In this document: piece after piece, positions 47,890 through 58,805 of the stretch | How positions within the stretch are numbered: the stretch's first letter is position 1 | Layout of the letters: each line of letters starts with the position of its first letter | From: Sceloporus undulatus | Lineage: Eukaryota > Chordata > Lepidosauria > Squamata > Phrynosomatidae | Assembly (NCBI RefSeq): GCF_019175285.1 | Contig: NC_056527.1 | Coordinates: 22,259,776 to 22,323,775 of the forward strand | Length of the DNA: 64,000 nt | Direction: 5' to 3' | Program-made: the position numbers and the translations under genes | The notes under the pieces: model-generated | Told to the model about the DNA's origin: nothing | Database searches by the model: none | Seen by the model: only the letters and a program-made list of their open reading frames with translations

Positions 47890-48114
47890 CTGGGCCCTTG
47901 GTGTCAGCTTGGGTTTGGTTCCAGGACTGCCTGCGGATACCAAAATCCATGGGTGCTCAAGTCCCATTAAATATAATGGATAGTAAAATGGTGTCCCTTA
48001 TATAAAATAGCAAAATCAAAGTTTCCTTTTTAACATATATATATATATATATATATATGCGCCGTGGATGCTTGAATCGGTGGGTTAATAATCCATGGAT
48101 ATGGAGGGACAACT
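47890..48114. mobile_element. Tigger-like MITE with (TA)n
   Basis: CTGGGCCCTTGGTGTCAGC to TGGATATGGAGGGACAACT. The interior TTATATAAAATAGCAAAATC matches the 2435 copy. It contains a (TA)11 run at about 48036-48058. Confidence 0.78.
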
Positions 48115-48503
48115 ATTCAGTTTGGCCTCACCATGTTTCTCACAACAAAGCATTTCATCACCTCAGCTTCCAGGCCTCTCTCTGGAATACTTCACCTTGG
48201 TTGCTATCACTGACTCCCTGTTTCTCACTCACTCTATCACTGTTTGGGTCTCACGACCTTTATTCCTAGTGATGAAGAAATGTGCAATTTGCAGGATTTC
48301 CACAAATGTTCATCCCACTGTGCAATGGTAGAAAGGCTTGTGCAGCTGCAGTCCTGTATTTACACCTCTGGGTAATAAACCAGATTTAACTGAATGGGAC
48401 TTCCACGTAGATGTAAGAAGATTGCATTACAGACTCAGAAAGGACCCTAACTTTTCCACACCATTATTCTATCTTGCCTGTTGAAACTATTGCTGGTTTA
48501 TAA

Positions 48504-48710
48504 AGTTGGTCCTCTGTACCCATGGTTTTTTTTAATCCATGGAGCCAACCATCCATGGTTTGAAAATATTAAAAACAAAACAAAACCAGAAAGCAAACTG
48601 ATTTTGCCATGTTATAACGGGGAAATCATTTTACTATACCATTGTATTTAATGGCACTATCCATGGGGTGATCTTTGAAACAAACCCCAGTGGATACCAA
48701 GGGCTCACTG
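48504..48710. mobile_element. Tigger-like MITE, left of a back-to-back pair
   Basis: AGTTGGTCCTCTGTACCCAT to ACCAAGGGCTCACTG, followed by TA at 48711-48712, which is also the left target TA of the next copy. Confidence 0.8.
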
Positions 48711-48712
48711 TA

Positions 48713-48928
48713 CAGTCATCCCTCCTTATCCACGGATTCAAACATCCACGGCTTGAAAATCCTTTTAAAAATATACAAATTCCCACAGGCAAACCTTGAT
48801 TTTGGCCTTTTATACAATGGTCACCATTTTACAGTCCTACTATATTTAATGGGACTTGAGCATCCATGGATTTTGGTATCTACGGCAGGTCCTGGAACCA
48901 AACTCCAGCTGATACCAAGGGCTCACTG
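48713..48928. mobile_element. Tigger-like MITE, right of a back-to-back pair
   Basis: CAGTCATCCCTCCTTATCCA to ACCAAGGGCTCACTG then TA. The interior TTAATGGGACTTGAGCATCC and GGATTTTGGTATC is typical of this family. Confidence 0.83.
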
Positions 48929-49034
48929 TACTGTATAACTTTTTAACCTTTCTTCAGCCACTCTAGTTGCAGAGTTCAAAAAAGTGATTTCAAACATGTT
49001 GTGGAGTAACAGCTGGCACATACTGAAAAAGCTT

Positions 49035-49372
49035 ATGAACGTTGTGTTTGCGTCTATGTCTTCAAGTCACTTGTCGACTTACGGCAACCCCATGGATTTC
49101 AGTTGTGTTTTCTTTGGCAAGGAGTACTCAAGAGGTGCTCTGGCCATTTTTAAAAAACGGTCTGGGATGTTGTATTGTTTCAAAGTGTTTTAAACACTTT
49201 CATCTTTTGTTAAAAAACTGTATTTCATTCTTTTAACAAGCAATCTACTTTAATATTGTAATAATTTGATTCTATTTTAAGGTATCACTTGTCTATGTTT
49301 TTAATTGTACTATTCTTTTAAGATGGTGAGCCGCTCCGGGAAAAGAGCAGGGTACAAATAAATATAATCATA
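49035..49372. mobile_element. SINE scrap and L2-like LINE tail
   Basis: 49045-49140 reads ATGTCTTCAAGTCACTTGTC, GACTTACGGCAACCCCATGG and GGCAAGGAGTACTCAAGAGG, a reverse SINE-type scrap. It is followed by a T-rich LINE 3' end finishing GGTGAGCCGCTCCGGGAAAA, AGAGCAGGGTACAAATAAA. Confidence 0.6.
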
Positions 49373-49844
49373 TGAATAATACCATAAAGAAACTTGCTCC
49401 CTCTATTCTCACTCCATTGGTGCCTCACAGCTACTTCCCAGCAAATTTATCTACCCTGCAAAAGCCACTTCCAACCTCACTATCAACTCCTGACCCCAAA
49501 ACACAACACCTCCATTGTGTTGGCATTCACACACTTTTCTGGAAGTGGAACGATGGAGGGATCCTAACACATATCCAACACACACACACCTCTTCGACTG
49601 CAGCCTGAACATGACAGTCGCAATATCTAATATTCTTTCCTCCAACTTCATAAAATGTCCTCCCTTAGCAGGCCAAGAAGGCAGTGGCTTCTTAAAAGAG
49701 CTGACCCTCCCCTTCCCAACCAGGAGAGATCACAAACAGTACCACACACCCCATGATTCCTACCTTGCAGCCGCAGACGCCTCTAACCTTTGCCCAGAGG
49801 CACCTTTTGCCTTCTGTTAATGTCTTCTAACAGCAGCTAGCAAC

Positions 49845-49925
49845 TCATTCTTGCCCCGCCTCTTACGTGGCATGCTGGGAAGTGTAGTCCATAGGCTTGT
49901 GCTTCCGGTATCTGACATCCTGCCT
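49845..49925. promoter_or_regulatory. Promoter-like motif cluster (GC box, CRE, ZNF143, ETS)
   Basis: Within 80 bp: GCCCCGCCTC (GC box), TTACGTGG (CRE/E-box-like), GGCATGCTGGGAAGTGTAGT (close to the reverse of the ZNF143/SBS consensus ACTACAAnTCCCAGCATGCC) and CTTCCGGT (ETS core). The combination resembles a TATA-less housekeeping promoter. However, the ZNF143-like part also occurs in foldback MITEs of this genome. No downstream gene is recognised on either strand. Confidence 0.35.
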
Positions 49926-50204
49926 GCCATGGCAATCGTTTCATTTATTCCCACCCACCTTTTAAATTCCTTTTAAATTTTTCTTTATTTATGTTGGCTG
50001 AGAGTCTGACTGTTTCAAAGACTGGGTCTCTATAGCCACAGGCAGTAAACACACCTCTTTTTGTTGTTGAAGGATCACTGAATTACTGATTACTGAACTG
50101 TCAAAATCACACTCACCATAATTTGTTTTGAAAATCATACTTTGATCTTTGCTTCTTACTTTTATTCATGGCTTTATTCATTTATTTACATTTATTCCTG
50201 CTTC

Positions 50205-50275
50205 TTAGCTAAGGAGGTTGGACAGGAGGGTCCTTGTGGTCTCTTCCAACTCTATGATTCTATACTCAAAATGGA
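50205..50275 (+). mobile_element. CR1 3' end scrap
   Basis: GGAGGTTGGACAGGAGGGTC, CTTGTGGTCTCTTCCAACTC, TATGATTCTATA: the CR1 terminal sequence with its ATTCTAT octamer. Confidence 0.8.
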
Positions 50276-50705
50276 GGACATTTTGACATTCTTCCTGGAC
50301 AGAAGGCTGATATGTAGGGCATGCCCTGGAAAAGGAGAGCCTCTGGTCACCCTGAGAGAAACCTAGATATAGGGGACCTGTTTGTACTCTGTAAAATTGC
50401 TATGTATACAAATAGCAATCATAAACAACGGCAGCACGTGCTCATGGAGAATATATGAATCCTGGCAAAAGTTAGTATCATGATTTGCCAAGACTCAGAC
50501 CTTCTTCATGAGCAAAGACTGGCCACATGCTGCTTCTGCTTATGATTGCTATTTGTTACTATACATGTTATTCAGTACAGACATGTCCCCTGTATTTGGA
50601 TTTCTCTCAGGGTAACCAGGCGTCCTCCTTTTCCAGGACATGTCCTACATTTCAACCTTCTGTCCAGGAGGAATTTCAAAATGCTCCATTTTGAGCTTGA
50701 CCTGC

Positions 50706-50910
50706 TACCAAAACACACTGCATATAGAATCCAGTTTGACACTGCTTTAACTGCCTTGGGAATTCTGGGATTTGTAGTTTGGTGAGGCATTTAGCCTTCT
50801 CTTTCAGAGAGCTCTGGTGCCACCACAAACTACAATTCCCAGAATTCCCCAGCACATACCCAGGGCAGTTAAAGCAGGGTCATACAAATTTCTGCAGTGT
50901 GTTTTGGCCC
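50706..50910. mobile_element. Foldback MITE, complete
   Basis: Ends CCAAAACACACTGCATATAG and (complement of right) GGGCCAAAACACACTGCAGA, each followed by a CTGCTTTAACTGCC block. Inner CTTGGGAATTCTGGGATTTG + TAGTTTGGTG is mirrored by CACAAACTACAATTCCCAGA. This is the reference copy for fragments at 23938, 27610, 29330 and 45234. Confidence 0.83.
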
Positions 50911-51104
50911 CTAGAAGCATGAATTTACATTTTTTTATTCGTGCTTTTAACTTTTATTTTGTAATGTCCTACATTTTTCTTGAATTTTGTGGTGCCTTGT
51001 CCTCTTTTGTGCTTATAAGATCTGGTCATCCTGATTTCAATGGATTGTTTTCTGTATAAGTACGCCTACTACTTCCATCTACAAATAAGCTTATTTTCCA
51101 ATTG

Positions 51105-51344
51105 TTGAGCCAGTGTAGTGTAGTGGTTTGAGCACTGGACTAGGACTCTGGAGACCAAGGCTCAAATCCTGGCTGGTGGGCCATGGAAACCCACTGAGAT
51201 GACCTTGGACAAGTCACACTCTCACAGCCTCAGAGGATGGCAATGGCAAACCCCCTCTGAAGAGATATGCAAAGAAAACCCCACGATGGGTTTGCCAATG
51301 GATCACTATAAGTCAGAAACAACTTGAAGGCACACAACAACAAT
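51105..51344 (+). mobile_element. Sauria-type SINE, full length
   Basis: Head GAGCCAGTGTAGTGTAGTGG, A-box-like TAGTGGTTTGAG, B-box CTCAAATCC, body CAAAGAAAACCCCACGATGG, tail AACTTGAAGGCACACAACAA and CAATA. The cleanest copy in the window. Confidence 0.92.
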
Positions 51345-51345
51345 A

Positions 51346-51790
51346 GGCCTAAATACCCTAAAGCGGGGGTTCCCAACCTGTGCTCCCTTAGGGCTCTGTG
51401 TGCTCTGTGGCCTTTACAGGGAAATGAAAAAAATAAACATTGAATCAAATTAAAGAACAAGAATATATTCTTATATATATTCCTAAACACCATTAAGACA
51501 TAGAATATGCCTCTTAGGGGCTCCACCATAGAAATAAGGGCTCTGCGAGACATAGAGGTTGGGAACCCCTGCCCTAAAGGCATCAGATCCCATCTGATCT
51601 TAGAAAGTAAGCAGGGTGAGCCTTGGTTAGTGCTTGGATGGGAAACCCCAAATGAATACAAATACAATATAGCTGTGGGCTATATTTCAGAAAGGAACTG
51701 CCAAAGCCGCCTCTGAGTATTCCTTGCTTAAGAAAACCCAATGAAATTAATGGGATTGCCATCAGGTAACTTTAAGGCTTGGCAATTTGT
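51346..51790 (+). mobile_element. 5S-rRNA-derived SINE split by a hAT MITE
   Basis: Head GGCCTAAATACCCTAAAG (51346-51363) continues after the inserted MITE as GCATCAGATCCCATCTGATC, TTAGAAAGTAAGCAGGGTGA, GCCTTGGTTAGTGCTTGGAT, GGGAAACC. This is vertebrate 5S rRNA sequence including the internal promoter elements (A box, IE, C box), with substitutions. It is followed by a SINE body ending GGGATTGCCATCAGGTAACT. Not a working 5S gene. Confidence 0.87.
51364..51571. mobile_element. hAT MITE with 8-bp target duplication
   Basis: Ends CGGGGGTTCCCAACCT and AGGTTGGGAACCCCTG. Exact flanking 8-bp CCCTAAAG at 51356..51363 and 51572..51579. It sits inside the 5S-derived SINE. Confidence 0.92.
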
Positions 51791-51998
51791 AGTCCTCCAC
51801 CAGCACCCATAACTAGTGAAGCAAATGATGATGGGGATTGCAGTCCAACAAAATCTGGAGGAAAATAATTTACTCAATCCTTCTTTTACTGCGGGAAATC
51901 GAATGCCTCCTTTCAAGGAGGGAAGGAAGGATACTAGGCAAACAGAATATATACAGGATATGTTTTGTCCGTTGAATTGGCTGCCAATTGCTTTTTAC

Positions 51999-52228
51999 GG
52001 TGTAGTGGCATGACTGATAGACTATGACTCTGGAGACCAGGTTTTGAATCCCTGCTCAGCCATGGAAACCCACTGTAAGGCCTTTGGTAAGTCACACTCT
52101 CTCAGCTTCAGAGGATGGCTATGGTAAACCCCCTCTGAAGAAACCTGCCAAGAAAACCCTGTGATAGGTTTGCCTTAGGGTTTCCATAAGTCAGAAACAA
52201 CCTGAAGGCACACAAAAAAAGCAACAAA
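51999..52228 (+). mobile_element. Sauria-type SINE, near full length
   Basis: GTGTAGTGGCATGACTGATA, CAGGTTTTGAATCCCTGCTC, AAGAAAACCCTGTGATAGGT, AACCTGAAGGCACACAAAAA. Confidence 0.88.
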
Positions 52229-52564
52229 TGCTTTGGACTCAGCTGAAGCTGCTAGTGATAACTTCAAGAGTTTCAGAGACAGCTGTCCCTGTACTGGCTT
52301 CCATGACAATGTGGATAGTCTAATCAAACTTTGGTTAATTTCCCCATTTTGTACAAGGTCAGAACTGTTATGGCCAGAAGCAGGGCCTCTATATCAGTTA
52401 ATTTTATTAAATATCCCGCCCTACAATACTGCTGCTTCAGGGGTGGCTGACGTTTATATAGAAGAGATTACCACAAGCACATCACATATCAAACAATACA
52501 ATGACCCAAACAGTAAAAACAAACAAAAACAACATTAGAAAAATAGTAATTTAGGAGTGGGAAT

Positions 52565-52568
<4 letters not shown>

Positions 52569-52599
<31 letters not shown>

Positions 52600-52602
52600 T
52601 TA
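52569..52602. repeat. (AAT)n microsatellite
   Basis: About eleven ATA/AAT units. Confidence 0.9.
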
Positions 52603-53204
52603 GTGGATCGAGTTCAGGAGTTCGTTATTTTAAATGTCTTTTCCAGACACAAGAATGATGTAGGAATGGGTACCAAATGAGTCAATTGGATGACAGCACT
52701 CCAGAACTGACATACTACGGCTGCAAAGGCTCTCCATGACATTGCCATCTCCATAGCCTCTGAGATCCAAGGATAGCCAGAGAAGAATTTCCTAACGTGA
52801 CCCTACAATGTCAGGTTATGGATTTAAACCTACTTTAAAATTAAGTAAATAATCTGTGGTTATTGTTAATAGTTAACCTTGCTTTTGAACTTTCTTCCTT
52901 ACTTTATTCTGTAGTCGTTCCAAGTCTGCTATTTTCTGCATGTGATATTGAAGGCAGGGAAGTGTCAAATTAACTATGTGTAAGCTGCCCTGGGAGAAGT
53001 TTTGGCTGAAGTATAAATACTTTAAACAGTGAAGACAGATAGACAAAAATGCTTGCGATGTAGTCTAAATCTAAAGTTTGGTCAAATACAGTTCATAAAC
53101 TTGCATTAGAAAGAGAGAAAAACTTCCAAATTCTGAAGTGTATTTAGTGCAATATTTGGTAATACTGTGTGTTCAAGAATGAGGATTTATATAGTTTAAC
53201 ACTT

Positions 53205-53395
53205 TATAGAATCCAGGGGTAGCCATATTGGCCATATGGCAAAGTACAACACCATCCAAAATCCACAATATTTAGGGCCAATCAAAATGCACATTATACA
53301 TGTTGTAAGCTTTCAAAGCTCTGCTGACTTCTTCATCAGGCAAAGGTGTTAAAATGATACAGGAGAAAGTGTGTGTGTGTTTGTGTGTGTGTATA
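53205..53395. mobile_element. hAT-like repeat fragment and (GT)n
   Basis: ATCCAGGGGTAGCCATATTG ... GTAAGCTTTCAAAGCTCTGC, TGACTTCTTCATCAGGCAAA is a common reptile repeat form. It is followed by a (GT)n run at 53370-53392. A related scrap is at 46290-46360. Confidence 0.5.
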
Positions 53396-54110
53396 GACAA
53401 TGTTATTCATAGCCCTACATTTGCACTTTATAGAATGGATATACTGTATTAAGCTCGAAGTGCCACCAAGTGGTTTGGAATCATAATTGCAACTGGAGAA
53501 TTTTTGCTCCCTAGGAAAACATTAAGGATTTACTTTGGCTCATCTGCATTTAATAATAGTGTTAAGTGAACTGAGTCACTATAATTAAATATTAAGAAAA
53601 CATCTTGGTTGTATTTTACTTATATAACCTAATTATCCTTTAGCTAAATCAGGGAAATACTGAGATGAAGAAAGTAATAAACTTGTTTGCTAAATTTTTT
53701 AATGTGAATGAGGTTGATTCACTTCTGGTGACTCATCTCACAAGTGTCTCATCTTTTGTATACTGTGTTTGCTTACTCTCTAACAATCTTTCACCTGGTT
53801 TTTTACATCTGGTAGCCTGTTTACTGTTTCGGTTAAGAGCTGCTAGAAAAGACATACAAAAACTCCTGTTGGACCTCCAGGACTAACAAACCAATAACAG
53901 CAGAAGGTTTTGTGGGTTATTGGTCGCTTCATGAGCTGTATGGAGTGTTATCCAAACTTTCAAGTGTGTGCTTCTCTGTGTGTGTATGTGTATCATCTCT
54001 GAACACATTGTGCCTGTTGAAAACTATGCCAGTATGACTTAGTACATTTCTACTTGTGGATTGCAAGTCTGCCATCCAAGGATCAACCTAGCTAAGTAAA
54101 GTTAGATCAG

Positions 54111-54525
54111 GAAACCATGCCCTATGAGGAGAGACTTAGGGAGCTGGGTATGTTTAGCCTGGAGAAGAGAAGATTAAGAGATGATATGATAACCCTGTTT
54201 AAATATTTGAAGGAGTGTCATACTGAGGATTGAGCAAGCTTGTTTTCTGCTGTTCAAGAGAATAGGACCTGAACCAATGGATTCAAGCTACAGGAAAAGA
54301 GATTCCAGCTCAGCATTAGGAAGCATTTCCTGACAGTAGGAGCTGTTCGCCAATGGAGCAGGCTCCCTCGAAGTGGAAGGGAGTCTCCTTCTTTGGAGAT
54401 TTTTAAACAAAGGCTGGATGGCCATCTGTTGGGGGTGCTTTGATTGTATGTTGCTGCATGTCAGGGGATTGGACAGGATGGCTCTTGTGGTCTCTTCCAA
54501 CTCTGTGATTTTATGATTCTAAGTA
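54111..54525 (+). mobile_element. CR1 LINE 3' fragment
   Basis: CATGCCCTATGAGGAGAGAC, TTAGGGAGCTGGGTATGTTT, through GAGATTTTTAAACAAAGGCT to CTCTTCCAACTCTGTGATTT, TATGATTCT. Colinear with the 3' half of the copy at 57770-58530. Confidence 0.87.
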
Positions 54526-56890
54526 CTGAGAAGCTTCTCACTAGATGGCGGGGTACTCAACAAGATCAGATTACCTTGGTGGTAGGGGACCTGGAGTAGT
54601 TCCCCATAAACAGAGCCCCTTCTGTACATATATGGACATTCAATAAGCATAATAGAGCATAATATATGTCAGCACCCAAATCTTCCCATGTGAACCTATA
54701 TTCATCCCTACAATGTCAGTGAAATGGACTACCTGATCTCCTATAGTTTATTCATTTATTCAAGAAACCCATCAAATATTGATGATAACAGAAACAGTGC
54801 AAGATTGGGGAAATGACTCAGAAAGCAAGCTATATGTATTTCCTTCAGAAATTGACCCTTTACCAGTCAGGGGCCAGGAACAACTACATTGGTTGAACCA
54901 CTGATAATTTGACTAGAGGGGTAGAGAAACAGTATTGTTCAATATTTGGTTATTGGACCTTCCGTGACTTCCTTTTATTATGGCTGAAGTGATTGTAAAA
55001 TGTATATATTATACCCAGTTGATTGGCTTGTAATATTTGTATTTATTTATTAATACGTTGGCTATTTGCTGTAATAAATGAAATATCTGTGATCTGTATC
55101 AGCAGAAAGAATATTCTGATGTTGCAGGTGGCATTAGGTCCAATATTGTCATATCTGGGTTTGTAACAGGATCTGGTTCCTGGACTTACATCTTTTTTCA
55201 TAGCATGTTGATGTTAATGCATAGTTGCTTAAGGCAGTAGTTCTCCAACAGTGGAGTGGGAGCCCCAGGGATGGGTGAGAGCTGCTCAAGGGGTGTGTGA
55301 GACATGGAGGCCCTGATCCCCCCTCGCCTCATTCTCCTCCTATTCCCAAACTACTTTTATGTAAAATTTACACATGTGTTGAGTTAGATAATAAATTTAC
55401 TTAACTAAAACTTGAATTGTAAGGCTGAGGGCAGGGGAATGTCTAAACTATCTGAGTGAATACTGCAGTTTGACAAACACCAGGTGTTTTCATATTTCAA
55501 TAGAAGTATTTCCTGTGTTGTATCTACTATATGCATCAATGTAGAACAATCACTGTGTAATAGCACTTCTGCATGATCAGCCAAAATCCAATCTAATCCA
55601 ATTTATCTTTGGCACGCTAAACCTAATCATATCAATGTGTAAATGGAGGGGAGGTATATCTATGGGGCTGTTCAACCCTCTTGGGGACGGAACAGCTGGA
55701 TGTATTGCTCCAGTACAGGATAAGGAGTGCAAACCATCTCCAAATAATTAGATATTTAATTAGTGGGAGAGATTGCTATGATAATTCTTAGTCTGGGGTA
55801 TCAAAATGTCCTTGACCAGAGCTAGTATTTATTCACCATAAGAAGAAGGGATCTATGGATGTAGAATCTTCCTGTACTGCGGCCATTAAACTTTCCCCAG
55901 GGAGTCATACATCCTTTCAAGTGTAAGAAAGCTTTTCATGGTAATTAAGATGCAGTCCTCACTTTTACATTGGACTATGAGAGGCAATAACTGGCCATGA
56001 TGGGATTGATTACTGTAGAAATTTGGATTCATCTCTGAGATAAAGGACAGCATCCTTGTTATAGAGCAAAACACACACAGGGAGAAAACCAAATGAAAGA
56101 TTATTTTTTGCATGTTCCCAGTTGGTCACACCTGTTTTCCTTGTTAATAACAGGTAATATTAATTTACTAATAATAATAATGTCCATCATGTGCAAGTAA
56201 TGTAATTTATGATCCATCCTCAGATATTTTTAATTAGCCTTCCAGTATTTCTGGAGGTTTATACAGTTCAATTAATCTGTCCTATGGAGAACTAAAATAT
56301 ATTTTCTGATCAGACTGTTGCATATTAGCCAACATGAGAAGATTGCACCAGATCGTATCACTATAGCTTGGTAGTGTTGGAAGACTCATTACTGCACTAT
56401 CATGTTTAAATGAGCTCTGAAATCACTGGGAAGATTGATTGGCAGGGCTAACCCTAGTAGTGCCTAATGGACACATATTATATTCTTAAGGTGTTCTCAG
56501 AGGATCTTGTTAGGACTGCTAAATAGGTGGTACATTTCATCAGTAGGCAGACAGCTCATTAATACTCCAAGACAGCATCCTTTCATCAAAGGCAGGTAAT
56601 GATTAGGAGGCAGTTCTGATTCTTGTGACACCAAGGACCCATCTATTTACAATACATAAAATGATGCCTCTATGAGGACTTTAATTTTAATAGCATGGGA
56701 AAGGGCTTGGGAAAGTAATTTGGTAATCCACATTTGGTAATCTTTGTTTTCATTGCTTTTGCTCCAGCAATCTGTTTGATTTCAAACAATAAATTTAAAA
56801 TGGCAAAGTTTGAAAAAGTTACTTTTTTTACCACAGCCCCCAGATTTTCCCAACTAACATGGACAGTAGTTATGATCACTAGAAGATTAT
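54526..56890. other. Intergenic, no recognised feature
   Basis: AT-rich, mostly unique sequence. A possible hAT scrap lies at 55228-55310 (TAGTTCTCCAACAGTGGAGT). No gene, RNA or repeat I can name otherwise. Confidence 0.45.
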
Positions 56891-56902
56891 GTGACATGTA
56901 GG

Positions 56903-57125
56903 CCTGTTACAGACTGCCAAAATAAAGCTGCTTCAGGTCTCTTTGGAGGTATGCTATTTAAATGATGCATGGGTCCTAAGAGTCCAGAGGTCGCGCCAAA
57001 GCCACACTCCATTCCTAAGCACTGGAGTGCAGCTTTGGTGCAGTTTCCGGATTCTTAGGGTGCATACATCATTTAAATAGCATACCTCCAAAGAGACCTG
57101 AAGCCGCTGTATTTTGGCGGTTTGT
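56903..57125. mobile_element. Palindromic MITE, complete
   Basis: Left GGCCTGTTACAGACTGCCAA, AATAAAGCTGCTTCAGGTCT, CTTTGGAGGTATGCTATTTA, AATGATGCAT is mirrored on the right by CATCATTTAAATAGCATACC, TCCAAAGAGACCTGAAGCCG, CTGTATTTTGGCGG. Arms of about 70 bp, with a short GC-rich middle that is itself dyad-like (CACTCCATT / CACTGGAGTG). Confidence 0.87.
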
Positions 57126-57584
57126 ACCCCGCCACAGATTTCTCAAAAGAGAAATCTCTCCAAACTTTCCTTTCACCTTTGAGCACATCAACAGCTGAAC
57201 ACCATTTTGCCCTGAGCCCAGTTGCATCATTATCCACGGTACTACTCATAGTTGCCAGTAGACACTTCCCTTTGATCTTTATTACAGCTCCTTGTGGAAC
57301 TTGGAAAAGTTACTTGTTTGAACAACAGCTCCTAGAATCAACCAGACAGCATGGCCATTGGATGTGATGCTAGGAGATTCTGGGAGTTTTAGTCTAAAAA
57401 CTTTCCAAGCTTTGCCAAATAGCTACAGTAGAAGAAACAATCAGAAATTCCAGCTGTTTTTTCCCTAATTTATTTTAATAAAAAACAGCAAGTGCTCTTA
57501 CATCTTAATTTTTCTTACTATTTGATTCACTCTCCATGTTGTCATTGTTAACTTCCTTTGAATCTATTTCAACCTTTGGTGACC

Positions 57585-57765
57585 CGTGAATGAGAGACCT
57601 CCAGGTTACCATATCCTCAACAGCTCTTCTCAGGTTTGTAAAACTCAAGAGTCGTGTCTTCCCCGATTGAGTCTAGCCACCATCTAAAGTGTGGTCTTCC
57701 TCTCTTCCTACTTCCACCTTGCCAAGTATTACTGTCTTTTCTAGTGTGTTCTGTCTTTTCGACAA
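57585..57765 (-). mobile_element. Bov-B fragment, C-terminal part, reverse
   Basis: Minus-strand GGSRKRGRPHFRWWLDSIGE corresponds to the Bov-B C-terminus (compare VEGNRKRGRPHAKWMDS at 47200). It stops at the CR1 insertion and probably continues at 58806. Confidence 0.8.
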
Positions 57766-58530
57766 AATGAATTTCAACACAGAGAAATGTAAGGTACTGC
57801 ACTTAGGGCAAAAAAATTAAAATGCACAGATATAGGATAGGGGACACCTGGCTGAACAAGACTACATGTGAAAGGGATCTGGGAGTCCAAGTAGACCACA
57901 AGTTGAACATGAGTCAACAGTGTGATGTGGCAGCTAAAAAGGCCAATGCAATTTTAGGCTGCATCAATAGAAGTATAGTGTCTAGATCAAGGGAAATAAT
58001 AGTGCCACTCTATTCTGCTTTGGTCAGGCCCCATCTGGAATACTGTGTCCAGTTCTGGGCACCACAGTTCAAAAAGGACATTGAGAAACTGGAGCGTGTC
58101 CAAAGGAGGGCAACTAAAATGGTGAAGGGTCTGGAAGCCATGCCCTATGAGGAACGACTTAGGGAGCTGGGAATGTTCAGCTTGGAGAAGAGAAGGTTAA
58201 GAGGTAATATGATAGCCCTGTTTAAATACTTGAAGGGATGTCATATTGAGGAGGGAGCGCAAGCTTGTATTTGGCTGCTCCAGAGACAAGGACCTGGAAC
58301 AATGGATGCAAGCTACAAGGAAAGAGATTCCACCTCAACATTAGGAGGACAGGGCTGTTCGACAGTGGAACAGGCTCCCTTGGAGTGTGGTGGAGTCTCT
58401 TTCCCTGGAGGTCTTTAAACAGAGGCTGGATGGCCATTTGTCGGGGATGCTTTGATTGTGATTTCCTGCATGGCAGGGGCTGGACTGGATGGCCCTTGTG
58501 GTCTCTTCCAACTCTATGATTCTATGATTA
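57766..58530 (+). mobile_element. CR1 LINE 3' end with 198-codon open frame
   Basis: Open frame 57822..58418 reads [60 protein letters not shown], then [20 protein letters not shown] and [20 protein letters not shown]. This is the CR1 ORF2 C-terminal region. It then drifts out of frame before the 3' end CTTCCAACTCTATGATTCTA. The least damaged LINE in the window, 5' truncated. Confidence 0.93.
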
Positions 58531-58539
58531 TATGGCCAA

Positions 58540-58805
58540 AGTACAGGAGCCTTGGTTTAGTCATCCTGGCTTCTAGAGAGAGTTCAGTCTTTCCTCTTTC
58601 CCCCAACTATGTTGATTTTATCATTATAACGTTTTATATTTTAATTTATTTAATTTTGTTTTATAATTTGGGATGGGAGGTTGGGAGGGGGATAAATTTT
58701 AATTGGATTTGATATGTAACACATTGTTTTTACATGTTGTAACCCGCTTTGATTCCCTGTGAAAAGGCAATCTATAAATAAATCATATTATTATTATTAT
58801 TAATT
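58540..58805 (+). mobile_element. L2-like LINE tail
   Basis: T-rich 3' region ending GTAACCCGCTTTGATTCCCT, GGCAATCTATAAATAAATCA and a (TTA)n run at 58787-58803. Confidence 0.6.

Noticed and set aside
51105-51200. tRNA genes at SINE heads
   Set aside because: A/B-box-like words are present, but no cloverleaf can be drawn and the sequence continues into SINE bodies in every copy.
51582-51640. 5S rRNA gene
   Set aside because: Substitutions in the 5S body, no clean 3' end or T-run terminator, and fusion to a SINE body show a SINE head rather than a gene.
53665-53886. 73-codon open frame MKKVINLFAKFFNVNEVDSL
   Set aside because: Short, with no homology I recognise and no promoter, splice or poly(A) context. 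Not supported as a gene.
57822-58418. Independent host gene encoding 198 aa
   Set aside because: The protein is the CR1 ORF2 C-terminus and is followed by the CR1 3' end. It is a LINE remnant.
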